Below are positions 14,890 to 23,386 of a stretch of DNA of 29,524 bases, piece by piece. Source of the stretch: DASZXJ01 sp035545895 (lineage in GTDB: Bacteria; Planctomycetota; Phycisphaerae; Tepidisphaerales; Tepidisphaeraceae); the NCBI GenBank assembly GCA_035545895.1, contig DASZXJ010000205.1, positions 1 to 29,524 of the forward strand. Direction: 5' to 3'. Position 1 is the stretch's first letter. Each line of letters begins with the position of its first letter. A model generated the notes under the pieces. The model had not been told where the DNA came from. It did not search any database and worked only from the letters and a program-made list of their open reading frames with translations. Position numbers and translations under genes: made by a program.

Positions 14890-16338
14890 GTGAAGCACGC
14901 AAAACAAATCATCGTGGGATTGGTGACGGTGGCAGCGGTGGCCTTGCTCCTGACGCCGGCTCGTCATCCTGAGGTCATCCCGACAGGCCGAACACTCGTA
15001 CGCTACTGGGGCTATTGGACCGGCGTGGAAGCCGATGCCATGCAGGAGATCATTGATTCGTTTAACGACACCATCGGCAAGGACAAGGGCATCTGGGTTC
15101 AATACATCTCGATCAGCCAGTCGGACCAGAAGACATTGACCGCGACGGCTGCGGGTGTACCGCCGGATATCGCCGGCGTGATGGGCGACCAGCTCGCCCA
15201 ATTCGCCGCGATGAACGCCATTGAGCCATTGGAAAAGATGGCTGCCGAGCACGGGATCACGCGGGAATATTACAAGCCGGTCTATTGGGATGCGTGCAGT
15301 TTTGAGGGGCATCTCTATGCGATGGTCGCCACGCCGTTTGTCGTTGGCCTGTACTGGAACAAGCAGATTTTTCAGGATCGGGCCGAGCAGTTGCGAGCCG
15401 CCGGGCTTGATCCGGACCGGCCTCCAGCGACGCTGGCTGAGCTGGATCGCTATGCCCAGGCGCTGGAGGTGTGGAAGGATGGACATCTGGAAGCTGGCGG
15501 GTTTTTCGAACAGCAGCCGGGGTGGTGGCGCGAACATCTGTACGATTGGTTTGGCGGCAGGATTTTTGACGAAAAGACCGGCCGGCTGACGCTCGATTCG
15601 CCAAATGTCATCCAGGCGTATGACTGGATGCAAAGCTATTCCAAGCGCATCGGGCCAGCGGAGGTGTCGCGCTTTGCCTCCGGTCTGCCGGACGTGAATA
15701 CCTTCGACACGCCGTTGCAGCCGTTCGTGACCGGCGCCCTGGCGATGATGAAACAGGGCCCATGGCTGGCGAATTCGATTGAGCATCTTCGTCCCGCGAT
15801 GAACCGCTGGAAAATGTCCAAACAGGAGGAGAGCAAGCTGCCTCGCGAACAACGCAAACAAAACTATATGTGGGGCGCGGCGCCGTTTCCCTCGGCCGTG
15901 CCCGGCGAGAAAAACGCCGGCTTTGCCGGCGTGGATATTCTCGTAATCCCCAGCACGGCTAGGCACAAGGCCGAAGCGTTTGAGTTCATCGCGTTTGTCA
16001 ATCGCCAGGACAACATGGAAAAGCTCTGCTCGCTGCATTGCAAAAATTCGCCGCTGGCGAAAATGAGCGGGAGTTATTTGGCGAACCATCGCAATCCCTA
16101 CATCGAAGTGTTTGAGGAACTTGCAGCCAGTCCCCATGTTCACCCCGTGCCGCCCGTGCCGATCTGGCCTCAAATTCAGTCGGAACTGCGCAACATCGCG
16201 GGAATCATCGTGCAGGATGTCGGCCCACAGTCGTCTCCGGCGCATCTGCTGGCCGAGGCGCAGGTGCGATACCAGGCGGAACTGGATCGATTCAACGCTC
16301 GGCGCGCCGAGCGCCGAGCTCGGGGATTACTGCAATAA
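14890..16338 (+). CDS. ABC transporter sugar-binding protein
   Basis: 482-residue extracellular solute-binding protein, family 1 (carbohydrate type). An N-terminal hydrophobic export/anchor segment (QIIVGLVTVAAVALLL) follows the start; no lipobox cysteine is present. The mature part has VRYWGYWTG, GVPPDIAGVMGDQLAQFA, AMVATPFVVGLYWNKQIF and VTGALAMMKQGPW, all typical for the group. Start is uncertain: GTG 14890 places a lysine-rich head directly before the hydrophobic segment, and GTG 14851 would add 13 residues. Two permease genes follow at 16368 and 17257, forming an operon. The C-terminus is unusually rich in Arg/Glu/Ala. Substrate is not predictable; the ATPase gene is absent. Confidence 0.88.
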   Translation: MKHAKQIIVGLVTVAAVALLLTPARHPEVIPTGRTLVRYWGYWTGVEADAMQEIIDSFNDTIGKDKGIWVQYISISQSDQKTLTATAAGVPPDIAGVMGDQLAQFAAMNAIEPLEKMAAEHGITREYYKPVYWDACSFEGHLYAMVATPFVVGLYWNKQIFQDRAEQLRAAGLDPDRPPATLAELDRYAQALEVWKDGHLEAGGFFEQQPGWWREHLYDWFGGRIFDEKTGRLTLDSPNVIQAYDWMQSYSKRIGPAEVSRFASGLPDVNTFDTPLQPFVTGALAMMKQGPWLANSIEHLRPAMNRWKMSKQEESKLPREQRKQNYMWGAAPFPSAVPGEKNAGFAGVDILVIPSTARHKAEAFEFIAFVNRQDNMEKLCSLHCKNSPLAKMSGSYLANHRNPYIEVFEELAASPHVHPVPPVPIWPQIQSELRNIAGIIVQDVGPQSSPAHLLAEAQVRYQAELDRFNARRAERRARGLLQ

Positions 16339-16367
16339 AGGATGTTTACGCGCCACGGAGCGGCAGC

Positions 16368-17252
16368 ATGACGCGAACCGACGCACGACAATTGGGCAAG
16401 GGTTTGGCCTTTGTATCGCCGTGGCTGGTGGGATTTCTCCTCTTCATGCTGCTGCCGATCGTTCTTTCGTTTTACTACAGCCTTTGCGACTACACGCTTC
16501 TTCAGCCGCCACTATTCGTTGGGCTGGAGAATTACCGCGACTTGGTTCACGATCCGATCTTCTGGCAGTCGCTGGGCAACACGCTCTATTTCGCCGCTTT
16601 GACCATTCCATCGGCGCTGTTTCTTTCGCTGGGCCTGGCGATGTTGCTAAACGTAAAGATGCCCGGACAGGCGATCTTTCGGACGATCATCTTTCTGCCT
16701 TCACTGATGCCGATCGTCGCATCGGCGATGGTCTGGATGTGGATTTTCAATGGCAAGATCGGGTTGTTGAACAACCTGCTAAGCAAGATCGGCGTTAGCG
16801 GGCCGGATTGGCTGGGCAGTTCCACCTGGACCATGCCCGCGCTGGCGCTGATGAGTTTGTGGGGGGTGGGATACACCGTGGTGATCTATCTTGCGGGTCT
16901 GCAGGATGTACCGCGCGAGCTATACGAAGCGGCCCAGATCGACGGGGCGGGCCTGTGGAGCCGCTTGTGGAATGTGACATTGCCGATCCTGTCGCCGGTG
17001 ATCTTCTTTAATCTGGTGATGTCGATCATCGGCGTGCTCCAGGTGTTTGATATCCCCTACATCATGACCCCCAACGGCGGGCAGGGGCGATCGACCGAAT
17101 TCATCGCGATGTATCTCAATGACAACGCATTCCGCTTCCTAAAGATGGGTTACGCCAGCGCCATCGCGTGGATCATGCTGCTGATCATTCTTGTTTTGAC
17201 AGGCCTGGCGTTCTGGTCAAGTAAACGATGGGTGCATTACCAGGGAAAGTAG
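16368..17252 (+). CDS. ABC sugar transporter permease (MalF/UgpA type)
   Basis: 294-residue inner-membrane permease with about six hydrophobic segments. The EAA loop is clear (LYEAAQIDGAGLWSRLWNVTLPILSP), where it contacts the ATPase. The N-terminus (GLAFVSPWLVGFLLFMLLPIV) and VGLENYRDLV match the UgpA/LacF class. It has GGAG nine bases upstream of the ATG. Second gene of the operon, 29 nt after the binding-protein gene and 4 nt before the next permease. Confidence 0.93.
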   Translation: MTRTDARQLGKGLAFVSPWLVGFLLFMLLPIVLSFYYSLCDYTLLQPPLFVGLENYRDLVHDPIFWQSLGNTLYFAALTIPSALFLSLGLAMLLNVKMPGQAIFRTIIFLPSLMPIVASAMVWMWIFNGKIGLLNNLLSKIGVSGPDWLGSSTWTMPALALMSLWGVGYTVVIYLAGLQDVPRELYEAAQIDGAGLWSRLWNVTLPILSPVIFFNLVMSIIGVLQVFDIPYIMTPNGGQGRSTEFIAMYLNDNAFRFLKMGYASAIAWIMLLIILVLTGLAFWSSKRWVHYQGK

Positions 17253-17256
17253 GTGC

Positions 17257-18159
17257 ATGACGATGCCATCGCAGCGACCCCATCCCGAACGCTGGTTTGC
17301 TTTTGTCGGTACAACCTTGATCTGCATCGCGTTTCTTTTTCCATTGTTTTGGATGCTTTCGACCAGTTTGAAGCGCAATGATCAGACAATGGAGGATCCA
17401 CCCCGATATATTCCGAACCATATCGATTGGCATCACACAGCGGGCGGATTGGTCCTGCCGATTCCGGAGAATTACTGGGCGGTGATTACGCATGACAAAA
17501 TGGATTTTCCACTCTACACGCGAAACACCGTCATGATCGCGGTGCTGTCCATCATCGGGACGGTTTTGTCCAGTTCCCTGGCGGCCTACGGATTTTCGAA
17601 GATCAAATTCAAGGGCCGCAACGCGATGTTTGCTTTGATGCTCGGCACGATGATGATCCCGTTTCCGGTGCTGATGGTGTCGCTGTTCAGCATTTTCCGC
17701 TGGATGGGCGACCATACGCCGATTCAGATGCTCGGCACGCTCAGGCCGTTGTGGCTGCCTGCATGGTTTGGGTCGGCGTTTAACATCTTTCTGCTTCGCC
17801 AGTTTTATATCACGATCCCCGATGAACTCTCCGAAGCCGCGCGTATCGACGGTTGCAGCGAACTGGGCATCTGGTGGCGAGTGATTCTGCCGTTGAGCAA
17901 GCCTGCACTGATGGTTGTCGCGCTGTTCACCTTCATGGCGGCGTGGAACAATTTCTTTGGTGCGTTGATTTATGTGCAACATCGCGATCAATACACGCTG
18001 TCACTCGGCTTACAGGTCTTCCAAAGCGCCCATGGCGGCACGGAGTGGAATTTGCTGATGGCAGCGTCACTTTTGATTCTCTCGCCGGTGCTCGTGTTGT
18101 TCTTCGTGACTCAGCGGACGTTTATCGAAGGAATCGCGACAACGGGAATGAAAGGTTAA
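17257..18159 (+). CDS. ABC sugar transporter permease (MalG/UgpE type)
   Basis: 300-residue permease, partner of the preceding MalF/UgpA-type protein. Its EAA loop reads LSEAARIDGCSELGIWWRVILPLSKP, and the N-terminus has FPLFWMLSTSLK, typical for the UgpE/MalG class. It has a longer periplasmic loop (about residues 40-85) than the usual E. coli type. It ends with TQRTFIEGIATTGMKG, a usual C-terminus. The operon ends here; a small gap of 34 nt separates it from the convergent aldehyde dehydrogenase gene. No nucleotide-binding gene follows, so a shared ATPase elsewhere is likely. Confidence 0.93.
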   Translation: MTMPSQRPHPERWFAFVGTTLICIAFLFPLFWMLSTSLKRNDQTMEDPPRYIPNHIDWHHTAGGLVLPIPENYWAVITHDKMDFPLYTRNTVMIAVLSIIGTVLSSSLAAYGFSKIKFKGRNAMFALMLGTMMIPFPVLMVSLFSIFRWMGDHTPIQMLGTLRPLWLPAWFGSAFNIFLLRQFYITIPDELSEAARIDGCSELGIWWRVILPLSKPALMVVALFTFMAAWNNFFGALIYVQHRDQYTLSLGLQVFQSAHGGTEWNLLMAASLLILSPVLVLFFVTQRTFIEGIATTGMKG

Positions 18160-18193
18160 TATCTCGTGGCGGGCCCACTTCAGCGGCTTGGAT

Positions 18194-19726
18194 TCACACA
18201 TCAAATGACACGCCTTGCGCCAGCGGCAATTGATCTGAATAGTTGACGGTATTGGTGGTTCGGCGCATGTAATTTTTCCATGCGTCCGATCCTGATTCGC
18301 GCCCGCCGCCGGTCTGTTTTTCGCCGCCGAATGCGCCGCCGATTTCGGCGCCGCTGGTGCCGATGTTGACGTTGGCGATGCCGCAATCCGACCCGGCGGG
18401 GGAGAGAAAAATCTCCGCCTCGCGCACGTTGTTCGTGAATATCGCGCTGGATAATCCCTGCGGAACGTCGTTGTGCATGTCGATCGCCTGCTGGAGATTG
18501 TCATATCCCATTACGTAAAGAATTGGCGCGAACGTCTCTTCGCAAACCAGTGGGGACTGTTTGGGCATTTCAATGATCGCGGGACGGACATAGAAGCCGC
18601 CTGTCGGGACATTTTGCGTAATTCGTTCCCCTCCATGTACTGTTCCGCCATCCTGTTTGGCGCGGTCAATTGCTTGCGCCATTGCGATAAATGCGTGTTC
18701 ATCAATCAGCGGTCCGACCAGTACGCCGTCTTCAAGTGGATTGCCGACTTTCAACTTTGCAAAGACGGATGTCAACCGCTTGACGACATTTTCGCGGATG
18801 TTGTTGTGGACGATCAGTCGCCGGAGGGTGGTGCAGCGTTGCCCGCATGTTCCCGCCGCCGCGAAGGTGATGGCACGAATCGCCAATTCCAGGTCGGCGC
18901 TGGGAGTGAGGATCATCCCATTATTGCCGCCGAGTTCGAGCAGGCTTCGGCCAAGACGGGCAGCGACTGTTTGCGCGACTTGCTGGCCCATTTTGACCGA
19001 ACCTGTTGCACTGATGAGCGGGAGGTCGCGCTGAGCTGCAAGCGGCTGACCGACGGTTTTCGCATCGCCGATGAGGACGCTGGCCACGCCATCGGGAATC
19101 TCCGGCATCTCGCGCATCACGTCTGCGACGATTTGATGAGTTGCAATCGCACATAACGGAGTTTTTTCTGATGGTTTCCAAATGACCGGATCGCCGCACA
19201 CCAGTGCGAGCATCGCGTTCCACGCCCAGACCGCGACAGGAAAATTGAATGCAGTGATGACACCCACCGGCCCCAGCGGATGCCATTGCTCCATCATGCG
19301 ATGCCCGGGTCGTTCGGAGGCCATCGTCAGGCCATGCAATTGTCGCGACAGTCCGACTGCAAAATCGCAAATGTCGATCATCTCCTGCACTTCGCCGAGC
19401 GCTTCGGAAGTGATTTTGCCCGCTTCGAGTGAAACGATTTTGGCCAGGTCACTTTTATGTTTACGTAATGCCTCACCGATGAGACGCACAAACTCGCCTC
19501 GTCTTGGCGCGGGCGTGGTTCGCCAAACTTTAAACGCCTGGGCTGCGGATTGAACGGCCGAATCAAGCTGCTGAGTTATCGTCAATGACACATTGACAAG
19601 GGTCTTTCCATCGATCGGCGAGCGAATACCGCACAATGGCCCGGCAGTGGGAAGCGAAGATCGGCCAACCCATGTTCCGGCCTGGGTGCTGGAGGGCGAT
19701 CCGAATAAATCGTTAAGCAGATTCAT
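18194..19726 (-). CDS. ALDH7-type aldehyde dehydrogenase (aminoadipate semialdehyde/P6C type)
   Basis: 510-residue NAD(P)-dependent aldehyde dehydrogenase. Catalytic residues are N161 (TAFNFPVAVWAWN), E264 (LELGGNNG) and C298 (GTCGQRCTTLRRL). GGNN and GQRCTTLRRL are hallmarks of the ALDH7 (antiquitin-like) group, which oxidises alpha-aminoadipate semialdehyde, in equilibrium with piperideine-6-carboxylate, to 2-aminoadipate in lysine catabolism. The ATG at 19726 shares its A with the TAA of the upstream saccharopine dehydrogenase-like gene (TAATG), so translation is coupled. An earlier TTG at 19771 would overlap the upstream gene further and is less likely. Betaine or other aldehydes cannot be fully excluded. 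Confidence 0.9.
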   Translation of the reverse strand: MNLLNDLFGSPSSTQAGTWVGRSSLPTAGPLCGIRSPIDGKTLVNVSLTITQQLDSAVQSAAQAFKVWRTTPAPRRGEFVRLIGEALRKHKSDLAKIVSLEAGKITSEALGEVQEMIDICDFAVGLSRQLHGLTMASERPGHRMMEQWHPLGPVGVITAFNFPVAVWAWNAMLALVCGDPVIWKPSEKTPLCAIATHQIVADVMREMPEIPDGVASVLIGDAKTVGQPLAAQRDLPLISATGSVKMGQQVAQTVAARLGRSLLELGGNNGMILTPSADLELAIRAITFAAAGTCGQRCTTLRRLIVHNNIRENVVKRLTSVFAKLKVGNPLEDGVLVGPLIDEHAFIAMAQAIDRAKQDGGTVHGGERITQNVPTGGFYVRPAIIEMPKQSPLVCEETFAPILYVMGYDNLQQAIDMHNDVPQGLSSAIFTNNVREAEIFLSPAGSDCGIANVNIGTSGAEIGGAFGGEKQTGGGRESGSDAWKNYMRRTTNTVNYSDQLPLAQGVSFDV

Positions 19727-20847
19727 TACACCGCCACGCCGGATTCCAGGGATAGATCCTTCATGCTGCAATCATAGCAGCGGCCAAAACGGTTGTTCAG
19801 AAAATCGCGCAGGACCACCTGCTCTTGTCGCACAAATCCCTGTTTGGGCAGCTTGTTGCTAAAATGAAGATCGACCACCGCGCACAGGCTGGCTGCGGTT
19901 GTGATCTGGATGGCGCTGTATTGCTGGCCAAGGAATTCGCCGTGATAAATCTTGCGGGCGTCGGTGACTTGCGTGAGCCGGCCATCCTTCCAGCCCGTTG
20001 CCGTGCAGAAAATCAGCACCAGGTCCTGCACGGTCACGGGGACTGCATTTTCGAAAATGTCCTTCAGTACATCTCGCCGGCGATTCAATTGCAGCTCGTT
20101 CATCAAAAACGCGATCAGATCGCGATGGCCTCGATAGCGGATGGTTTTGTAATCCAGCGATCGCACTTTGCCGGCCAGTGTTTCGGCCAGCGTTCCCACG
20201 CCGCCGGACGTGTTGAATGCTTCATAATCGACTCCATCCAACGAAAAATGCTCCAGGCCTTCCAGGGGAAGAACTTCGATCAGCTTGCCATCATGAACGG
20301 CTTCGCACGGGTTGCCGTATTCGTTGATTAGGCCATCGGTTGACCAGGTGAGGTTGTATTTCATCTCATTGGTCGGAAACAGCGGCAGGGCGCCGACGCG
20401 CAGGCGGACCTCGTCGAGCTTGTCGAATTCGCGAGTCAGTTGATTCGCTGCAATGGCGACGAACCCGGGCGCCAGGCCGCACTGCGGCATGAAGACCTGG
20501 CCGGGCCTGGCTTGGGCGGCAAATTCCTTGACCGCGCGGGTGGTGGCCACGTCTTCGGTCAGATCGAAATAGCTCAAACCGCTCATCAAAGCAGTTTTTG
20601 CCACGCCCGGGTTAAGGGAATAACTTAAAGCCGAGATCACGCACTTGCGGCCCTTCATCGCTCGGGCCAGCTCAGTCGGATTTGAGCTATCCAGGACGAG
20701 GGTTTTCAGAGTCGATTCCGCGCGCAGCCGGTCCAGGGAGGCGGCATCGACATCGCCGACCATGACGTCATAATCGCCGCTGCGCGCCAAAAAACGCGCT
20801 ACCGCGCCGCCGATTTTGCCCGCTCCCAGCAAAAGAACTTCATGCAT
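19726..20847 (-). CDS. Saccharopine dehydrogenase/lysine 6-dehydrogenase-like protein
   Basis: 373-residue Rossmann oxidoreductase of the saccharopine dehydrogenase family (LYS9/lysine-6-dehydrogenase group). The N-terminal nucleotide motif is LLLGAGKIGGAVARFL (GxGxxG at residues 8-13). The catalytic domain shows FPTNEMKYNLTWSTDGLINEY, DYEAFNTSGGVGTLAETL and TIRYRGHRDLI. Family members release allysine (aminoadipate semialdehyde) from saccharopine or lysine; carboxynorspermidine dehydrogenase is a more distant relative. Coupling with an ALDH7 gene favours the lysine direction. The ATG at 20847 gives the classic Rossmann start; a TTG at 20946 would add 33 unrelated residues and overlap the divergent gene. 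No lysine-ketoglutarate reductase gene is nearby, which favours direct lysine 6-dehydrogenation. Confidence 0.85.
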   Translation of the reverse strand: MHEVLLLGAGKIGGAVARFLARSGDYDVMVGDVDAASLDRLRAESTLKTLVLDSSNPTELARAMKGRKCVISALSYSLNPGVAKTALMSGLSYFDLTEDVATTRAVKEFAAQARPGQVFMPQCGLAPGFVAIAANQLTREFDKLDEVRLRVGALPLFPTNEMKYNLTWSTDGLINEYGNPCEAVHDGKLIEVLPLEGLEHFSLDGVDYEAFNTSGGVGTLAETLAGKVRSLDYKTIRYRGHRDLIAFLMNELQLNRRRDVLKDIFENAVPVTVQDLVLIFCTATGWKDGRLTQVTDARKIYHGEFLGQQYSAIQITTAASLCAVVDLHFSNKLPKQGFVRQEQVVLRDFLNNRFGRCYDCSMKDLSLESGVAV

Positions 20848-20930
20848 GCGATGACTCCTGACTGGCTCATGTATATTATCGTCAAGGAACCAGCCGGGCT
20901 TGGCATTGATCCGATAAACATGGAATTGCA

Positions 20931-22316
20931 ATGTCCACTCAGGCAATAAACGCGTTGGAAGCCTTTCATTGGACCCCTCAGCCCAAAGCCGAGCAATTTG
21001 TCCGTGAAGTGGTCGATGGTTATCTGTCCAATTTCCCCGCCGCTGCCAATGTTGCGCGGCGAATGAAGGACGAAACGGGCACCCGCTTTTACGATTGGGT
21101 CGAAACCATCCAATTGCCCGACTCCAAATCCCTGCGCCAGAGGCTGGCGGATGTCGGATACATCAATTTCAGCGACAGGCTGTGCATGTACCCGTGGATA
21201 TTCTCCCAGCCGCAGGGAATTTTTCCGCGAATCCATCTGCACGATGGCAAGTTTCAGGCGGTACATCTCAAGGTGGGTAGCGTTGAAGAGTTTGTCAAAG
21301 CATGGAATGTCACCGAGTTGATCGAGGGAGAACCACTGTCTCCATATCGAAGGGTGAAAGCATTTTCGGACAGCGCCCATTTATTGGTTGCCGCCGAGCG
21401 GTGGGGCTGGACCAGTTACGACGTGCCGCCTCACGATCCGCTGCAGGCGAGGGAAGCAGCCGCGACGCTGGAAGCGTTTTGTTCACGACAAAGAGAATTC
21501 GAAGATGAATCAGCCGGGTTTGACGAAGCGATCAAATTGATCGAAGACTCGATATTGCCGGTCGATCAGAAATGTGCCCTGTGGTTTGAGGCTGAACGCC
21601 GCTATTGGCAAAGCCGCAATCGCGCGGCCCAGGTGCAAAAGGCGAGACAGGACAAATTGGGGCTGGGCTGGGGGAATCACGATCATCACACCTATCGCAG
21701 TTCGCGAAAGAATTTCGCCAGACTGGTCGAGGTGTGGGAAAAGCTTGGCTTTGAATGTCGCGAGCGGTTCTATGCGGGCCGCGAAGCCGGGTGGGGGGCG
21801 CAGGTCATGGAGCAGCCCTTTGCGCAGATCATCACGTTTAATGATGTCGATTTGTCGCCTGAAGAGTTGATGGGAGACTTCAGCCACGATGGTTTGTCAT
21901 CCGTGACAGGCGAAAAACTGGGGACCGTTGGTTTGTGGTGCGCCTTGCACGGCGAGGCGTTTCTCGAAGCAGGCATGCACCATCTGGAAGCCCAATTCGA
22001 TTTCGAATCGCTTCGCCAGCAGCTTGAAAAGGAAAACGTGAAGATGATGAAGCCGTTCACCAATTTCAGCTATTTGCGGCAGGCGTTCACCGAAGGCGAG
22101 CGCTGGCCGGTGCGCGAGCAGAAGATTCAGAAATTGCTCGGCCAACGTCAAATTACCATGGAGCAGGCGCAGGAATTTCGTAGAAACGGCGCGATTGGAT
22201 CGCATCTTGAAAACCTGGAGCGCAACGAAGGATTCAAGGGTTTCAACCAGACCGGCGTGAGTGAAATCATTTCCGCGACCGATCCTCGAAAGCAGCACTC
22301 AGCCGTTTTACCGTGA
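20931..22316 (+). CDS. Unrecognised protein with VOC-like histidine motifs
   Basis: 461-residue soluble protein I cannot place in a named family. The N-terminal part includes GTRFYDWVETIQLPDSKSL and IHLHDGKFQAVHLKVGSVEE. The second half has NHDHHTYRSSRKNF (H250, H252, H253), then WEKLGFECRERFYAGREAGW and QVMEQP (E294), then GLWCALHGEAFLEAGMHHLE (H350, H351). The spacing His, LGF, Trp, Glu, then a second His-His-Leu-Glu resembles glyoxalase/VOC modules that bind metal. Divergent from the saccharopine dehydrogenase-like/ALDH7 pair (84 nt gap) and overlapping the tail of the aminotransferase gene by nine bases. A role in aminoadipate or oxoadipate metabolism is possible; its length is close to 2-oxoadipate dioxygenase/decarboxylase (DUF1338), but I do not see that family's motifs. 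Confidence 0.7.
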   Translation: MSTQAINALEAFHWTPQPKAEQFVREVVDGYLSNFPAAANVARRMKDETGTRFYDWVETIQLPDSKSLRQRLADVGYINFSDRLCMYPWIFSQPQGIFPRIHLHDGKFQAVHLKVGSVEEFVKAWNVTELIEGEPLSPYRRVKAFSDSAHLLVAAERWGWTSYDVPPHDPLQAREAAATLEAFCSRQREFEDESAGFDEAIKLIEDSILPVDQKCALWFEAERRYWQSRNRAAQVQKARQDKLGLGWGNHDHHTYRSSRKNFARLVEVWEKLGFECRERFYAGREAGWGAQVMEQPFAQIITFNDVDLSPEELMGDFSHDGLSSVTGEKLGTVGLWCALHGEAFLEAGMHHLEAQFDFESLRQQLEKENVKMMKPFTNFSYLRQAFTEGERWPVREQKIQKLLGQRQITMEQAQEFRRNGAIGSHLENLERNEGFKGFNQTGVSEIISATDPRKQHSAVLP

Positions 22317-23216
22317 ATCGGCGATTAATTGGTCGAGCCGGCGAGTCAGGTCCAAAGTGATTCGCCCCGGCTTGTCTTCACCGATGGCGCGCCGTTCGAT
22401 TCGGCAAACGGGCATGATCTGCATGATCGAATTGGTGAGAAAAACTTCATCGGCATCGAGAAGCGTACTGACATCGATCCCGGCGAATGCGGTTCCGATA
22501 TTAGAGTTCTGGGCAAGTTCGAGAACGGTTGCACGAATAATCCCCGGCAGCACCGCACTCTTTGGATAGGGCATTGCTTCTCTGACGGATGAATTAAGCA
22601 TTTCCTCCGGGGTAGGCGGCGTGAGCAGTTTGCCGCCTTTGACGATAAACACATTGCTGATCGAACCCGATTGCAGGTAGTTGTGCACGTTAAACCAAAG
22701 CGCTTCCCCGGCACCGCGGCGATTGGCTTCACGCAATGCGGCCAGCCGCGAGAAATAGTTCAACGTCTTATGACCGGCCTGGATGTCGTACGGATTGAGC
22801 TTTTGTTCATCAAGCAGAATGACGGTCATGCCCCGCTGATAAAAGTCGGCTGCGTAGGGTTCCAGCGAGGTGGCACTGAGGATGACATTGGGTTCGAGTC
22901 GCAATCCATGCACGGGATCATTGATCGCATGGCCACGGGTGACGGTGAGCCGCAATCGAGCATCCGACAACTCATTCTTTTGCAGGAGTTCATCGACCGC
23001 GGACGCAAGCTGTTCATCCGAATAGGTGAGCGGAATGAACAAGGCCTGGCAGGAATTCCGCAACCGAGCGAGGTGCTGCTTCAGCCGAAACACCCCTCCG
23101 CCATAGCCGTGCATGGTGGTGAATACCCCGGCAGCATGAAGCAAGCCGGTGTCGCGTACGGAAACGGACGCATCGGGTTCGTCAATGAAATTCCCGTTAA
23201 TCCAGGCGAATGGCAT
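22308..23216 (-). CDS. Class IV aminotransferase-fold PLP protein, probable aminodeoxychorismate lyase
   Basis: 302-residue PLP enzyme of fold type IV (PabC, IlvE and D-amino acid aminotransferase group). The Schiff-base lysine is K150 in QAGHKTLNYFSRLAALREA; SGSISNVFIVKGGKL and LPGIIRATVLELA are further family motifs. In the minus direction pabB (23387-24613) precedes it, which favours aminodeoxychorismate lyase (pabC), converting aminodeoxychorismate to p-aminobenzoate. Branched-chain or aminoadipate aminotransferase activity cannot be excluded. ATG 23216 is preferred; a GTG at 23222 would add two residues. Its stop overlaps that of the convergent unknown gene by nine bases. A strong hairpin repeat separates it from pabB. 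Confidence 0.85.
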   Translation of the reverse strand: MPFAWINGNFIDEPDASVSVRDTGLLHAAGVFTTMHGYGGGVFRLKQHLARLRNSCQALFIPLTYSDEQLASAVDELLQKNELSDARLRLTVTRGHAINDPVHGLRLEPNVILSATSLEPYAADFYQRGMTVILLDEQKLNPYDIQAGHKTLNYFSRLAALREANRRGAGEALWFNVHNYLQSGSISNVFIVKGGKLLTPPTPEEMLNSSVREAMPYPKSAVLPGIIRATVLELAQNSNIGTAFAGIDVSTLLDADEVFLTNSIMQIMPVCRIERRAIGEDKPGRITLDLTRRLDQLIADSR

Positions 23217-23288
23217 CGACACAGATTAGCCGCCGATGCCACCCGAGAAAATGGCAATTCTCGGTAAAGGGTCAGTTTGAGGTTGGTT

Positions 23289-23357
23289 CATTTTAGCCCC
23301 GCCGCTTGTGGCGGGTTTGGCGCTTGAAAACCCGCCGCAAGCGGCGGGGCTAAAATG
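23289..23357. repeat. Long hairpin repeat (TTTTAGCCCCGCCGC family)
   Basis: Arms 23289-23318 and 23328-23357 match over 30 nt with one mismatch around a 9-nt loop. Each arm has TTTTAGCCCCGCCGCTTG or its complement. The left arm and flank (23284-23321) recur at 27083-27120, and a worn full copy lies at 5785-5857. It occupies the pabB-pabC gap, where the RNA hairpin could attenuate or protect mRNA. It is probably a dispersed palindromic unit. Confidence 0.9.
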
Positions 23358-23386
23358 GCGTTGCCTGGAAACTGACCCAGTACCGG

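Noticed and set aside
14815..16245. 476-codon open frame opposite the binding-protein gene
   Set aside because: Shadow of the plus-strand gene; the plus-strand product has clear solute-binding motifs.
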